A stretch of 64,000 nucleotides of DNA from Verrucomicrobiota bacterium (GTDB lineage Bacteria > Verrucomicrobiota > Verrucomicrobiia > Limisphaerales > JACRJZ01). Positions 40,063-48,988 of the stretch are shown piece after piece. The notes beneath the pieces are model-generated. The model ran no database searches. It saw only the letters and a program-made list of their open reading frames with translations, and was not told where the DNA came from. The stretch is from positions 1-64,000 of the forward strand of contig JACRJZ010000158.1 in the NCBI GenBank assembly GCA_016219875.1. Reading direction: 5' to 3'. How positions within the stretch are numbered: position 1 is the first letter of the stretch; each line of letters starts with the position of its first letter. The position numbers were made by a program, and so were the translations under genes.

Positions 40063-40172
40063 GTAGCGCAGGTTTTCAACCTGCCGTAGCGCCGACTTGC
40101 AGTCGGCCAGGCTGTGAACCTTCCAGCCGGCTGGCCTCTTCCAACGCTCGCCGGTTGGAAAACCGGCGCTAC
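40063..40172. repeat. REP cluster, family R4 (copy 2)
   Basis: GTAG-C-GCAGGTT-TTC-AACCTGC, then GTAG-C-GCCGACT-TGC-AGTCGGC, and at the right GCCGGTT-GGAA-AACCGGC followed by GCTAC. Stem bases differ from copy 1 but remain paired. Confidence 0.88.
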
Positions 40173-40193
40173 GGGAGGCAATTGCAGAACTCG

Positions 40194-40258
40194 GTAGCAG
40201 CCGACGTGAGGAGGCTCAAACTTCAAGGGAAACAGAGCCTCCTCACGTCGGCTGCTAC
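40194..40258. repeat. REP pair, family R1 (copy 2)
   Basis: GTAGCAGCCGACGTGAGGAG arm, ~16-bp loop, inverted arm ending in CTAC. Identical arms to 20266 and 51489. Confidence 0.9.
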
Positions 40259-40277
40259 GGTTTTGAAAGAGGCTCAC

Positions 40278-40301
40278 GGCAGACAGGAAAGTCTGCCCTA
40301 C
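40278..40301. repeat. REP hairpin, family R7
   Basis: GGCAGAC-AGGAAA-GTCTGCC followed directly by CTAC. A single inverted unit. Together with the R4 and R1 elements it accounts for most of the 39845-40398 gap, which has no gene. Confidence 0.72.
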
Positions 40302-40398
40302 GAGTGCTCCCGAACCGAGCTTGAGGCAACTCTGGCGGCGAGCGTCCGCCGCGAGAATCCGCTTGGTCTGCGCCGTCTGGATTTCTAGACTCGCCTCC

Positions 40399-41214
40399 AT
40401 GAATCCGGTGGCACTCATTACGGGCGCGTCGCGAGGAATTGGCCGTGGCATCGCGCTCGAACTGGCCCCAGCGGGCTTTGATCTCGTTGTGAACTACGCG
40501 GGCAATCAGGCGGCGGCGGAGAAAACCTCTGCCGATTGCCTGGCCGCCGCCCGCGTCGGCGGCAAGTCCATCCGCGCGGAGATTTGCCAGGCGGACATCT
40601 CGTTGAGCGCCGACCGGGCCAAGCTCATTCAGTTTACGCGCGAGCAGTTCGGGCGTCTCGATCTGCTGGTGAACAACGCCGGCGTGGCTCCGAACGTGCG
40701 CGCGGACATCCTGGAAGCCGGCGAAGAGAGCTTCGACCGCCTTATCGCCATCAACGTCAAAGGCCCCTACTTCCTGACGCAACTCGCCGCCCGGTGGATG
40801 ATCGAGCAACTTCGCACTCCGCACTCCGCACTCCGCAATCTGCAATCTGCAATCTGCAATCCCAAGATCGTCACCGTTTCCAGCATCAGCGCCTACACCG
40901 CCTCGACCAACCGCGGCGATTACTGCGTGGCCAAAGCCGCGCTTTCCATGCTCACGCCGCTCTACGCCGCGCGCTTGGCCGAGCACGGCATCAACGTCTA
41001 TGAAATCCGCCCCGGCATCATCGCCACCGACATGACCGGCCCGGTGAAGGAGAAGTACGACAAGCTCATCGCTGACGGCCTCACACCGATCAAACGCTGG
41101 GGCCAGCCCGCCGACATCGGCAAAGCCGTCGCCGCCATCGCACTAGACTTGCTGCCCTTCAGCACGGGCGAAGTGATCAACGTGGATGGCGGGTTCCACC
41201 TGCGGCGGCTGTGA
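40399..41214 (+). CDS. Short-chain dehydrogenase/reductase with repeat-encoded insert
   Basis: 271 aa. Classical SDR: cofactor loop TGASRGIGRG, NNAG (in DLLVNNAGVAP), catalytic Ser in IVTVSSISAY, Tyr-x-x-x-Lys as YCVAKAAL, and C-terminal GEVINVDGGFH as in FabG-type 3-ketoacyl reductases. Just before the catalytic Ser strand is an insert of about 16 residues, LRTPHSALRNLQSAICN, encoded by a 49-bp heptamer array (40815-40863). It lies in the loop after helix 4/E, which is variable in SDRs, so activity may be kept. Substrate not predicted. Confidence 0.88.
   Translation: MNPVALITGASRGIGRGIALELAPAGFDLVVNYAGNQAAAEKTSADCLAAARVGGKSIRAEICQADISLSADRAKLIQFTREQFGRLDLLVNNAGVAPNVRADILEAGEESFDRLIAINVKGPYFLTQLAARWMIEQLRTPHSALRNLQSAICNPKIVTVSSISAYTASTNRGDYCVAKAALSMLTPLYAARLAEHGINVYEIRPGIIATDMTGPVKEKYDKLIADGLTPIKRWGQPADIGKAVAAIALDLLPFSTGEVINVDGGFHLRRL
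40815..40863. repeat. Heptamer array inside the SDR gene
   Basis: CACTCCG three times, CAATCTG three times, CAATCCC: seven perfect-register heptamers (49 bp). Translated in frame. Confidence 0.93.
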
Positions 41215-41215
41215 A

Positions 41216-41623
41216 TCAAGGTTGAAGTAACTTGAACAGCATCGCGGGTCGGACGATCTGAATTCCAAACGGTTTCTCCAAGGCCAGCAGATCCTTGTCG
41301 TAGCTCACGATCACTCTCGCGCCTGCCGCCAGGGCACAAGCCAGATAGGGATCATCCTGAGCATCCCGGCTGCTTTGTTTTCCGAGCGGCGCAGGCTCAA
41401 CGACGCGGACCTTCTCCATGTACCAATTGAGACGGACCGCGGCGTTGTGGGCCGGCCGCAGTTCCTGGATCAGGCGGGTGACGGTTTCTCTGGTTTCCTC
41501 CAGCGTGACGGTCGATCCCCACGCGAACACCTGTCGGCGCGCCAGCTTGGCCAGGCACACGCTCCCTTCGCCGTTCCAACAAACGCCGGCGGCCACCACG
41601 TTGGCATCAAACACGACGCGCAT
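41216..41623 (-). CDS. PIN-domain toxin
   Basis: 135 aa. PIN nuclease: MRVVFDANVVAAGV (Asp6), EETRETVTRLI (Glu), and DDPYLACALAAGARVIVSYDKDLLAL with the Asp cluster. Such proteins cleave RNA when released from their antitoxin. The start at 41623 overlaps the antitoxin gene by 17 nt, the usual TA layout. It ends 2 bp from the convergent SDR gene. Confidence 0.9.
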   Translation of the reverse strand: MRVVFDANVVAAGVCWNGEGSVCLAKLARRQVFAWGSTVTLEETRETVTRLIQELRPAHNAAVRLNWYMEKVRVVEPAPLGKQSSRDAQDDPYLACALAAGARVIVSYDKDLLALEKPFGIQIVRPAMLFKLLQP

Positions 41624-41870
41624 GGAGTTCCTTCCGCACACGTTTCTGAATCGAAACGATCCGCGCGATCTCCGCTTCGCTGGGTCCGGCCGGTGCGCCG
41701 GCGCTGCTGTCCTTGAGGAAGGCCAGATCCTCTTCGATCTCCCGCCGCATCTTCAGGCGGACCAGATCGCGAAAAAACTCGCTGGCGTTGCCGTAATTGC
41801 GCTCCGTCTCCTGCCGCACGAACGAGGCCATCGCCGGCGGCAGCGAGATGTTGATCGTTTCCATCTTCAT
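41607..41870 (-). CDS. Ribbon-helix-helix antitoxin (ParD-like)
   Basis: 87 aa. Start MKMETINISLPPAMASFVRQETERNYGNASEFFRDLVRLKM is a ribbon-helix-helix DNA-binding domain. The C-terminal ~40 residues would wrap the toxin. First gene of a PIN toxin-antitoxin pair; it likely represses its own promoter. A start two codons later (41864) is equally possible. Confidence 0.85.
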   Translation of the reverse strand: MKMETINISLPPAMASFVRQETERNYGNASEFFRDLVRLKMRREIEEDLAFLKDSSAGAPAGPSEAEIARIVSIQKRVRKELHARRV

Positions 41871-41931
41871 GCCCGGCAGCGTAGCGCGTCTGGCAATAGA
41901 TGGCAATCGTTGTTCGTTGGTTTCATCCGGC

Positions 41932-44361
41932 TCACTCCGCCTTTGCCTCGTACAGGCCCGGCACCACCTGCCGATACTTCAAGCTCAGCCCCACCAGCCC
42001 CGGCGGCGCGAGGTCTTTGGCCAGGTAGGTGTGCGCGTGGGATTTCAGGATGCGCCCGTAATCCCCGAACCGGCCCAGGTCCGGCGGCGTCTTCTGCATT
42101 TCCAGCCCGCTGGAGAGAAGTTGCGTGTGGAAGCCGCTGGGCAAGGCCACCACCCATTCCGTTGTGCCGGTGGTCTGGAACACTTCGGGCAGCGTGAGGT
42201 CCACCGTGCCGATGAAGCCCAGGCGCAGGGCCGGGTACGCGAAGCGGAACGAGAGCCGATGCGCCGTCTGCTGAGCCTCGCGCCCCGGCAGCCGGATGCG
42301 GCACAACTGGTCCTCCACCGCCGGCGCACTGATTTCATTCCCATTCACGGAGACGGAAATCAACCGCGTCTTCGCCGGCAGCTTCATGCGGAATTCCTCC
42401 GCCTGGAAGGCCGGCAATTCAAACTCCGCGAAGTGCGTGCAACTGCCGTCGGAGTTGACGACCGTGAGGTGCTGGGCGCGCGTCAGGCCGATGCCGTAGA
42501 ACTCTCTGGCGCTCTCGCCTGCTGGGCCGGTCCCAGCCGGCGCGCCGCCGCCTGGATCGCGCCACTCCATGACCAGCGTTTCTTCGCCGGCCACGCCAAT
42601 GTCGTACGTCGTCTGCTTGTCGGCGGCACGCTTGGCCCAGAGGCTGCCGCTCAGGATTTCGAGATCGCTCCGCGCGGACTCCAGGCGGACGTTGCCCGGC
42701 AACCCAGCGAAGAGCGGAATTTGCGCGCGCCGCTTGCCTTCCCGGTTTTCCATCGGGACCCGGTAGGACAAGCGCATCGTCCCCGGCCCGGGCCGTTGCG
42801 CGAAGGCGGCCAGCCGGTTCGAGACCGTGACCATCCCGGCCAGGTTGGTTTCCGCCGAGTCGATCTTGGCCTCGATCAGATGCACCGGCACGGCGAACAG
42901 CGCTACCGCGCGGTCACCTGGCCGCAAGACGTGGAAGGCCATGCGCGCCTCGACCCTGAAATGGGTGGCCTCGTGTCCGACCTGGTATTCCACCGGCTCG
43001 AACGATACGACGGCGGGCACAGTTTCGCGGTTGGCCTCGAGGAGCTTTCCGGTCAGATCGGCGGGAAAGACCACCTGCATTTCGCCGGCGTTGGCACCGT
43101 ACGGCGAGGCGAGCCATAGCAGCAACACCGCGACGGCGGTCTTTCGCCGGAGGGCCTGGTTTTGCAGGTTGATCAGCACCCAGAGCGTCACCACGCCGAG
43201 GCACAGCAGCACCAGGCCGCGGTTCCAGCCCGCAAACGCCGCCAGCGTGGGGAACACCCAGTAGAGCGCCAGGAACACCGGCCCGCCCAGCAGTCCGAGA
43301 CGGCTGCCCACCAGCCACCGCGCGTAGTTTACCAGCAGCGCGCCGGGCACCACCACGGCGATGACGAGCGCGACGGCGAACGAGAACCGCGCGCTGAGAT
43401 AAAGAATCAGCGGGAAGTAGAGCGCGTAGCCGGCGGCGATGGTGAGCATCTGAACCGCGGTCAGCGGTTGCCGCGCGAGAATCACGGCCGAAACCGCCAA
43501 CAGAAAAAGCAGGCAGATCAGCGGGCCGATCTCCGAAAGCTGCAACAGCGACACGAACAAGTTGCGAGTCTCCACGATGGCGCCAGAGAAGAAATCCGGC
43601 GCGAGGAAATCCCGCCGTTCCCACACCACGGTTGCGTCCGCCGACGGCTTCGTCCCGTCCCCGGTTTCAAAGCGCATCGACTCGAGGTCCCGACGTTGGA
43701 ACGTGACGCGGAGTTGTTTCACGGGATTCCCGTTCTGCTCGCCGACGCGGTAGGCCACGCCCTTGAGGGAGGCGACCTGATACGAAATGTCGATGCTGGC
43801 GCCACCGTGCGCGTCCAGCGTCCCGCTCCAGAACCACGCGTCCTTGGCCTGCTCCTGCGTGCCGTGGACCGACGCCTGCAACTTCAGCCCGCCCGCCAGC
43901 AGGGTTCCCCCGGTGGCGTTGCCCGCGCGCGGATGCGGACACTTGAAGAGGACGAAGACGGGTTCCTCCAAAGCATTCGTGAGCACATAGCGTGCGCGGA
44001 ACTCGCCGGACATGTCCATGATCGTGCGCAGGCCGCGGTAATCCCGACGTCCCGCCATGTCGAATCGCACGTCCGACAACTCCGGCGGCATTGGTTTGAC
44101 GAGCGAAACGTCATCGCTCACCTTCCGCGCCACGATCTGCGGCGACTCCTGGACCATCTCCGCTTTGGTGCCGCGCATGGGCGGCCCCACAAACTCCGGG
44201 CGCTCCTGCATGAGCATCTTCATGCCGAGGAAGCCGAGGGAGATCGCCCCCCAACTCAAAAGGCCCGCCACGATGGTGGCGACGGGCCAAGGCGACGGCG
44301 GCGAGGTTTTTTCGGGTAGGGAACTCACTGCGGTGGAATCGTCGTTGGTGTTCGTGTTCAT
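41932..44361 (-). CDS. Large multi-pass membrane protein, distantly CreD-like
   Basis: 809 aa. One N-terminal TM helix (about 25-48, ATIVAGLLSWGAISLGFLGM), a periplasmic beta-rich region (about 55-280), then about six TM helices (about 285-430, with LICLLFLLAVSAVILA, MLTIAAGYALYFPLILYLSARFSF, LVLLCLGVVTLWVLI), and a second long soluble region (about 450-809) without cysteines in patterns. The TM part and its position after a beta-rich ectodomain recall the CreD inner-membrane family, but the match is weak. Convergent gap of 60 bp to the antitoxin. Function unknown. Confidence 0.6.
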   Translation of the reverse strand: MNTNTNDDSTAVSSLPEKTSPPSPWPVATIVAGLLSWGAISLGFLGMKMLMQERPEFVGPPMRGTKAEMVQESPQIVARKVSDDVSLVKPMPPELSDVRFDMAGRRDYRGLRTIMDMSGEFRARYVLTNALEEPVFVLFKCPHPRAGNATGGTLLAGGLKLQASVHGTQEQAKDAWFWSGTLDAHGGASIDISYQVASLKGVAYRVGEQNGNPVKQLRVTFQRRDLESMRFETGDGTKPSADATVVWERRDFLAPDFFSGAIVETRNLFVSLLQLSEIGPLICLLFLLAVSAVILARQPLTAVQMLTIAAGYALYFPLILYLSARFSFAVALVIAVVVPGALLVNYARWLVGSRLGLLGGPVFLALYWVFPTLAAFAGWNRGLVLLCLGVVTLWVLINLQNQALRRKTAVAVLLLWLASPYGANAGEMQVVFPADLTGKLLEANRETVPAVVSFEPVEYQVGHEATHFRVEARMAFHVLRPGDRAVALFAVPVHLIEAKIDSAETNLAGMVTVSNRLAAFAQRPGPGTMRLSYRVPMENREGKRRAQIPLFAGLPGNVRLESARSDLEILSGSLWAKRAADKQTTYDIGVAGEETLVMEWRDPGGGAPAGTGPAGESAREFYGIGLTRAQHLTVVNSDGSCTHFAEFELPAFQAEEFRMKLPAKTRLISVSVNGNEISAPAVEDQLCRIRLPGREAQQTAHRLSFRFAYPALRLGFIGTVDLTLPEVFQTTGTTEWVVALPSGFHTQLLSSGLEMQKTPPDLGRFGDYGRILKSHAHTYLAKDLAPPGLVGLSLKYRQVVPGLYEAKAE

Positions 44362-44590
44362 GCGTCCAAAGAGGTTTTCCGGCCCAGGGCCTCAGGCGTG
44401 CAACTCGGTGACATCAACACATACCGACAAGGAAGGAGCGGAGATCGTTTGAAAATACTTGTCGGGTTGAATTGTGGCGGCGGATCTGTCTGGTCAGGCC
44501 GTGGCAGGGCGGAGACCTGCCGCTGCGCGCTGTGGCCTGCCCGCGTTGTGGGCTTCGGAGGGAGGTGAGGCCGCATTGCTTACCACGGTC
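44362..44590. other. Gap with no gene seen
   Basis: Together with the R5 repeat this makes up the 339-bp space between two minus-strand genes. Open frames here are short and low-complexity. It should hold the promoter of the CreD-like gene (minus strand, left side); no clear -35/-10 pair was found. Confidence 0.4.
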
Positions 44591-44661
44591 GTAGCGGCGT
44601 ATCGGCAGAGCGCCGCCATTCTTTCGCCTGAACCCCCGGCGCTCTACCGAGACTCTGCTAC
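44591..44661. repeat. REP pair, family R5 (copy 2)
   Basis: GTAG followed by CGGCGTATCGGCAGAGCGCCG, and a decayed inverted unit ending CTGCTAC. The right arm has several changes, so this copy is older than 56380. Confidence 0.8.
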
Positions 44662-44700
44662 GACCTGTCGGCGCTTTGGCCTGATGGTGAGAAAGGCGGG

Positions 44701-45513
44701 TTAGTCCTCCGCTTTCTTCCGCGCGATGAGCGCGCAGTTCGTGGCCAGCGACGGCACCAGCGCCACGGCGCCTTGCCCCAACAGCCGCTTCACCCGGCGG
44801 CCCAGCCCGCACTGAGTGCGGTCTTGAAACGACATGACGTGGCAGGCCTGCTCGATTTGAAACTGGCTCCGGGAGAACAGGTCCACCAGTTCCCCCAGCG
44901 CGTACTCGCGCCAGTGGAAGCCGAGAAACTCGCCGCAGTTGTAGTCGGCGAACTGGTAGTACTCGTCCACCGGCGTGCGGATGGTTTTGCCGAGGAGCAA
45001 CTGGATCCGGCTGTCGAGTTTGACCAGGTTGGGCACCTGGACGTAGGCGCGCCCGCCTGGTTTGAGAATGCGGCGCAGTTCCCGGACAAACACCACCGGA
45101 TTGAAGTTCAGATGCTCCATCATCTCGAAACACACCACCGCATCGAACTGGCCATCGGCATACGGCAGGCGGCCCGGCCCATCGGTCGCCAGCGCGAATA
45201 CCCGCAGCAGGTTGACGGCTTGGCAGGCGATGCCTTCTTCTTGGTAGAGCGGCAAGAGCGGGGCCACGACCGGATCATTGCCTTCCAGCACGCTGACTTC
45301 ATTGCCCTGCCGTTGGAAGAGGAACGGGGTGTAACTGAAGAACGGGCCAATCTCCAGCAACCGCGCGTGGGTCACCTCCCAGAGATGAAAATGGTCGAGC
45401 ATGCCCAGCAGCCGGGAGCGGTGCTGTTGAAAGTACGATTGAATTCCATCCTGGACTCCGGCGCGCCGGGCCAATTGATCGGCCATTTCCAGAAAGTTGG
45501 ATGCAGTCATCAT
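44701..45513 (-). CDS. SAM-dependent methyltransferase
   Basis: 270 aa. Rossmann fold: ARLLEIGPFFSYTPFLF (motif I), EVSVLEGNDPVV (strand 2 acid), FDAVVCFEMMEHLNFNPVVFVRELRRILKPGGRAYVQVPN (motifs IV-VI, typical of methyltransferase type 11). An N-terminal helical arm (1-45). The C-terminus ends in a basic segment (GLGRRVKRLLGQG) and a hydrophobic tail (AVALVPSLATNCALIA), perhaps membrane-associated. Start at a tandem ATG-ATG (45513/45510). Follows the sensor kinase gene by 61 bp. Substrate not predicted. Confidence 0.82.
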   Translation of the reverse strand: MMTASNFLEMADQLARRAGVQDGIQSYFQQHRSRLLGMLDHFHLWEVTHARLLEIGPFFSYTPFLFQRQGNEVSVLEGNDPVVAPLLPLYQEEGIACQAVNLLRVFALATDGPGRLPYADGQFDAVVCFEMMEHLNFNPVVFVRELRRILKPGGRAYVQVPNLVKLDSRIQLLLGKTIRTPVDEYYQFADYNCGEFLGFHWREYALGELVDLFSRSQFQIEQACHVMSFQDRTQCGLGRRVKRLLGQGAVALVPSLATNCALIARKKAED

Positions 45514-45574
45514 CGTTTTCCCGCCATCCGGACAAGGTGGCGGGAGCTTGCGAGGCACGTGGGAAAGGAGTCAA

Positions 45575-48500
45575 TCAGGAATCCAGGCACTGCCGCACGG
45601 TGGCGGCCAGCGTGCTGGCTTCGTAAGGCTTGGTCAGATAGGTGATGCCGTTGTCTGCCAACGCCCGCGACTGGGTCGTGTCCAGGGCGTAGCCGCTGGA
45701 GATGATCACCTTCAACGCCGGGTTTATCTCTTGGAGCCGGCCGGCCAAGTCCAGCCCCGTCATGCCTTCCGGCATGACCATGTCCGTCAGGAGCAGGTCG
45801 ATCCGGCCGTGGTGTTGGTCGTACCGTTGGACCGCCTCCATGCCGTTGGCGGCCTCGAGCACGCGGTAGCCGAAGTGCCGCAGGTTGGCGGCGGCGATTC
45901 TTCGGAGCGCGTCATCGTCCTCGACCACCAGGACGGTTTCGCGGCCGCGTGGGATGGGAGCCGACGCGACGACGGGCTTGGGAGGCGGAGCCTCTTTGCG
46001 GGCTGGCAGGAACACCCGGAAGACGCTGCCCACCCCGACCTGGCTCTTCACTTCGATCCACCTTTGGTGCTGCTTCACGATGCCATAGACGGTGGCCAAG
46101 CCCAGGCCCGTGCCGTGGCCCGGTTCTTTGGTGGTGAAGAACGGTTCGAAGATGCGTTTGAGGGTGGCTTCGTTCATGCCGGTCCCCGTGTCGGCCACGG
46201 ACAGGCAGACAAAGCGGCCGGGGCGGGCCTCGGCATTGGCTTGCGCGGCCTCGGGGTCAACCTCGACGGCGAGCGTGTCGATGGTGAGCCGCCCGCCTCC
46301 GGGCATGGCATCGCGGGCGTTGACGCAGAGGTTCATCACCACTTGCTCGATCATGCCGGGGTCCGCCTCGATCCACAAAGTCTCCGCCTTTCCCTGGCAG
46401 ACCACGTCGATGTTCTCGCCCAGCAACCGCCGGAGCATCTTCAGCAGGTCGTCGAGGAGATCATTCAAGTCCAGCGCCTTGGGCTGCATGATCTGGCGGC
46501 GGCTGAACATCAGCAGTTGGCGGGTGAGGCTGGCCGCCCGGCTGGCGCCCGCTTCGAGTTCTTTGAGCGAGGCCCGCATCTCCGGGGTCAAGTCCGACTC
46601 GTCCTGCAACAAACTCAGATGCATCAGGATCGCGGCCAGAATGTTGTTGAAATCGTGGGCCACGCCTCCGGCCAACTGGCCGACGGCCTCCATTTTCTGG
46701 GCCTGGCGAAGTTGCGCTTCCAGAAGCATCTCGCGAGTGACGTCGCGCTTGACGGCCACGAAGTTGACAATGCGGTTGCAGCCGTTGCGGATGGGCGAGA
46801 TGGAGGCGTCCTCTTCGTAGAGAGAGCCGTCCTTGCGCCGGTTGATGAAGTGGCCGTGCCAGACTTCGCCCCGATTCAGGGCGTTCCACATCTGGTCGTA
46901 GAACCCCCGGTCGTGCCGGCCACTCTGGAGGAGCCGCGGATTGTGGCCGAGGGCTTCCTGGCGGCTGTAACCGGTGGTCCGCTCGAAGGCCGGATTGACG
47001 TAGAGGATCGTGCCTTGGACATCGGTGATGACGATGCTCTCGGCCGCTTGTTCGACGGCCTTGGCCAGACGCAAGTGGGCCTCCTCAGCCTGTCGGCGCT
47101 CGGTGATGTCCTGCACCGTGCCGGTGGACCGCAGAGGCCGGCCATCGGGGTCGTAACAGGTTTCACACCGCTCGTGGACGTACTTGACGCGGCCGTCCGG
47201 CATGAGGAGGCGGTGGATGATGTCGTACGGGGTGCGGTCCTTGACCGACTGGGCGTAGGCGCGATGGACCGCGTCCCGGTCGTCCGGATGAACGGCGTCG
47301 AGGAAGGCCTGGTACGAGGCGGCCGACGTCCAAGGCGACATCTCGAAAATGCGGAAGATCTCTTCGGACCAGATCAGGCGATTGGTGGGGATCTCCAATT
47401 CCCAACTGCCGATCAGGGCGATGCGCTGGGCTTCGTGCAGGCGGGCTTCGCTGGTGCGCAACGCCTCTTCGGCCTGTTTGCGCTCGGTGATGTCCACGCA
47501 CGCGCCGGCCATGCGGACGGCCCGCCCGGTATCATCCCGCGCGGCGCATCCGACATCGTGCCACCAGACGTACGAGCCGTTGGCCCGGCGGACGCGGTAG
47601 GCCGTGTCGTACGGCGCATCGGTGTCCAAGTGGCGCTGCACCGCGTCCGCGATACGGGCGCTGTCGTCCGGATGAATGAGGTCTTTCCAGCCCTGGATGG
47701 TTCGCGGGAGAGCGCCTGGGGCGAACCCCAGCATCGCATCGACCAAGCTTGACCAATCCAAGGTTCCCGAAGCCAGGTCCCACTCCCAGAGGGCCACCCG
47801 GCCCGCCACGGAAGCGCGCTCCAGACGTTCCCGCTGCTCGTTCAGGGCCGCCGCGGCGCGCTTGCGGTCGGTGATGTCGTGCAGCACGCAATGAGTGCGC
47901 ACGAACGTGCCCTGGTCATCGTAGCCCAGCCGCCCGTCCAGCGACACCGTCACCCGCGCGCCGTTCTTGTGGACGAGGTCGAACTCGACTCCTTCCAGCC
48001 GGCCGGTTTCCTTGAAGTGTGCCCACCTGGCCCTGCCCCAATCGCGTTCCGTAGGCGGCAGGAAGTCACTGATCGGCCGGCCCCGCACTTCGTCCGCAGT
48101 GTAGCCCAGCAGGTCCAGCCAAGCCTGGTTGACCTCCTGAATGCGCGCCGCGGCATTGAGCGATTGATAGGCGATGGGCATGTGCAGGTAGAGTTGGCGA
48201 AAACGCTCTTCACTTTCCCGCAAGGCTTGCAGACGCTCCTGGCGTTGGGCGAGACGGCTGCGCACGGAGCCGGGCGCCAACCAGATCCCGCACAACCCCA
48301 CGATCCAGAGGCTGCCCAGCACCAGCATGGAGACGCGGGTGTGCCGGTGGATCGGCGTCAGCCATTCAGAGTGGATGGGCACCGCGAACGCCAGGCCGCC
48401 GCGGACATCACCGACGCGGTAGCCTTGCTGGGCGTGGCATTTCAAACACCGTTCCTCCGTCATCATGGGCGCCATGAAGCGCAAGTGCGCGCCGCCGTCC

Positions 48501-48988
48501 ACGGTGGCCACTGCGCTGACTTCCTTCTCTCCGCGGGCCAGGCGTTGAAGGGCGTTGCTCTCCCAGGCGTCCGCGGCGTTCTCCGGGCGGAGCGGCTTCA
48601 AGCTCGTGATGTGGGCGCGCAGGCCGAATTCGTGGCGGCCCAATTCATGCACCAAGCGGGTCATGTAGGCCGGATTCACCAGGGTCAGTTGCTGGCCCGA
48701 GGCGGTGGTGACGTCCCGTTGCGGCACATGGGCCAGGTGCGGATTGGGCGGGGTGGACTCCGTCACCGGCACATAGACCCCGCCGCGGTCGGCATTCCAA
48801 AGCCGGTAGATCATGTCATTCCTATAGGCCGCCCGCGCTTCGGCCTTGGCGACCTCCAACACTTCGTGCTCCGTGTGGCTGAAGTCCAGGGCCAGGAACG
48901 CGCCCAGGAGCAGCGTCCAGCCCGCCGTCGCGGCCAGGCCGAGCCGCGTCGCGGAGCAAACGAGAGGTGAAGAAAGCTTCGTCTTCAT
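45575..48988 (-). CDS. Hybrid sensor histidine kinase with heme-type periplasmic sensor
   Basis: 1137 aa. TM helix 1 (about 18-34), a periplasmic DUF3365/Tll0287-like domain with CLKCH at 181-185 (c-type heme or redox motif) and VGDVRGGLAFAVPI, TM helix 2 (about 219-237), then four PAS/PAC domains (about 258-380, 385-510, 515-635, 640-765), HisKA with AGGVAHDFNNILAAI (phospho-His), HATPase (LCVNARDAMPGGGR, DTGTGMN, GTGLGLATVYG) and a C-terminal receiver (LVVEDDDALRRIA; phospho-Asp in LLLTDMVMP; Lys in YLTKPYE). A redox or gas signal is likely. No response regulator or output gene is adjacent, so the output is through another protein. Confidence 0.93.
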   Translation of the reverse strand: MKTKLSSPLVCSATRLGLAATAGWTLLLGAFLALDFSHTEHEVLEVAKAEARAAYRNDMIYRLWNADRGGVYVPVTESTPPNPHLAHVPQRDVTTASGQQLTLVNPAYMTRLVHELGRHEFGLRAHITSLKPLRPENAADAWESNALQRLARGEKEVSAVATVDGGAHLRFMAPMMTEERCLKCHAQQGYRVGDVRGGLAFAVPIHSEWLTPIHRHTRVSMLVLGSLWIVGLCGIWLAPGSVRSRLAQRQERLQALRESEERFRQLYLHMPIAYQSLNAAARIQEVNQAWLDLLGYTADEVRGRPISDFLPPTERDWGRARWAHFKETGRLEGVEFDLVHKNGARVTVSLDGRLGYDDQGTFVRTHCVLHDITDRKRAAAALNEQRERLERASVAGRVALWEWDLASGTLDWSSLVDAMLGFAPGALPRTIQGWKDLIHPDDSARIADAVQRHLDTDAPYDTAYRVRRANGSYVWWHDVGCAARDDTGRAVRMAGACVDITERKQAEEALRTSEARLHEAQRIALIGSWELEIPTNRLIWSEEIFRIFEMSPWTSAASYQAFLDAVHPDDRDAVHRAYAQSVKDRTPYDIIHRLLMPDGRVKYVHERCETCYDPDGRPLRSTGTVQDITERRQAEEAHLRLAKAVEQAAESIVITDVQGTILYVNPAFERTTGYSRQEALGHNPRLLQSGRHDRGFYDQMWNALNRGEVWHGHFINRRKDGSLYEEDASISPIRNGCNRIVNFVAVKRDVTREMLLEAQLRQAQKMEAVGQLAGGVAHDFNNILAAILMHLSLLQDESDLTPEMRASLKELEAGASRAASLTRQLLMFSRRQIMQPKALDLNDLLDDLLKMLRRLLGENIDVVCQGKAETLWIEADPGMIEQVVMNLCVNARDAMPGGGRLTIDTLAVEVDPEAAQANAEARPGRFVCLSVADTGTGMNEATLKRIFEPFFTTKEPGHGTGLGLATVYGIVKQHQRWIEVKSQVGVGSVFRVFLPARKEAPPPKPVVASAPIPRGRETVLVVEDDDALRRIAAANLRHFGYRVLEAANGMEAVQRYDQHHGRIDLLLTDMVMPEGMTGLDLAGRLQEINPALKVIISSGYALDTTQSRALADNGITYLTKPYEASTLAATVRQCLDS

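Noticed and set aside
45497..47752. A 751-codon open frame opposite the sensor kinase
   Set aside because: Same reasoning; the minus-strand frame has complete PAS, HisKA, HATPase and receiver motifs.
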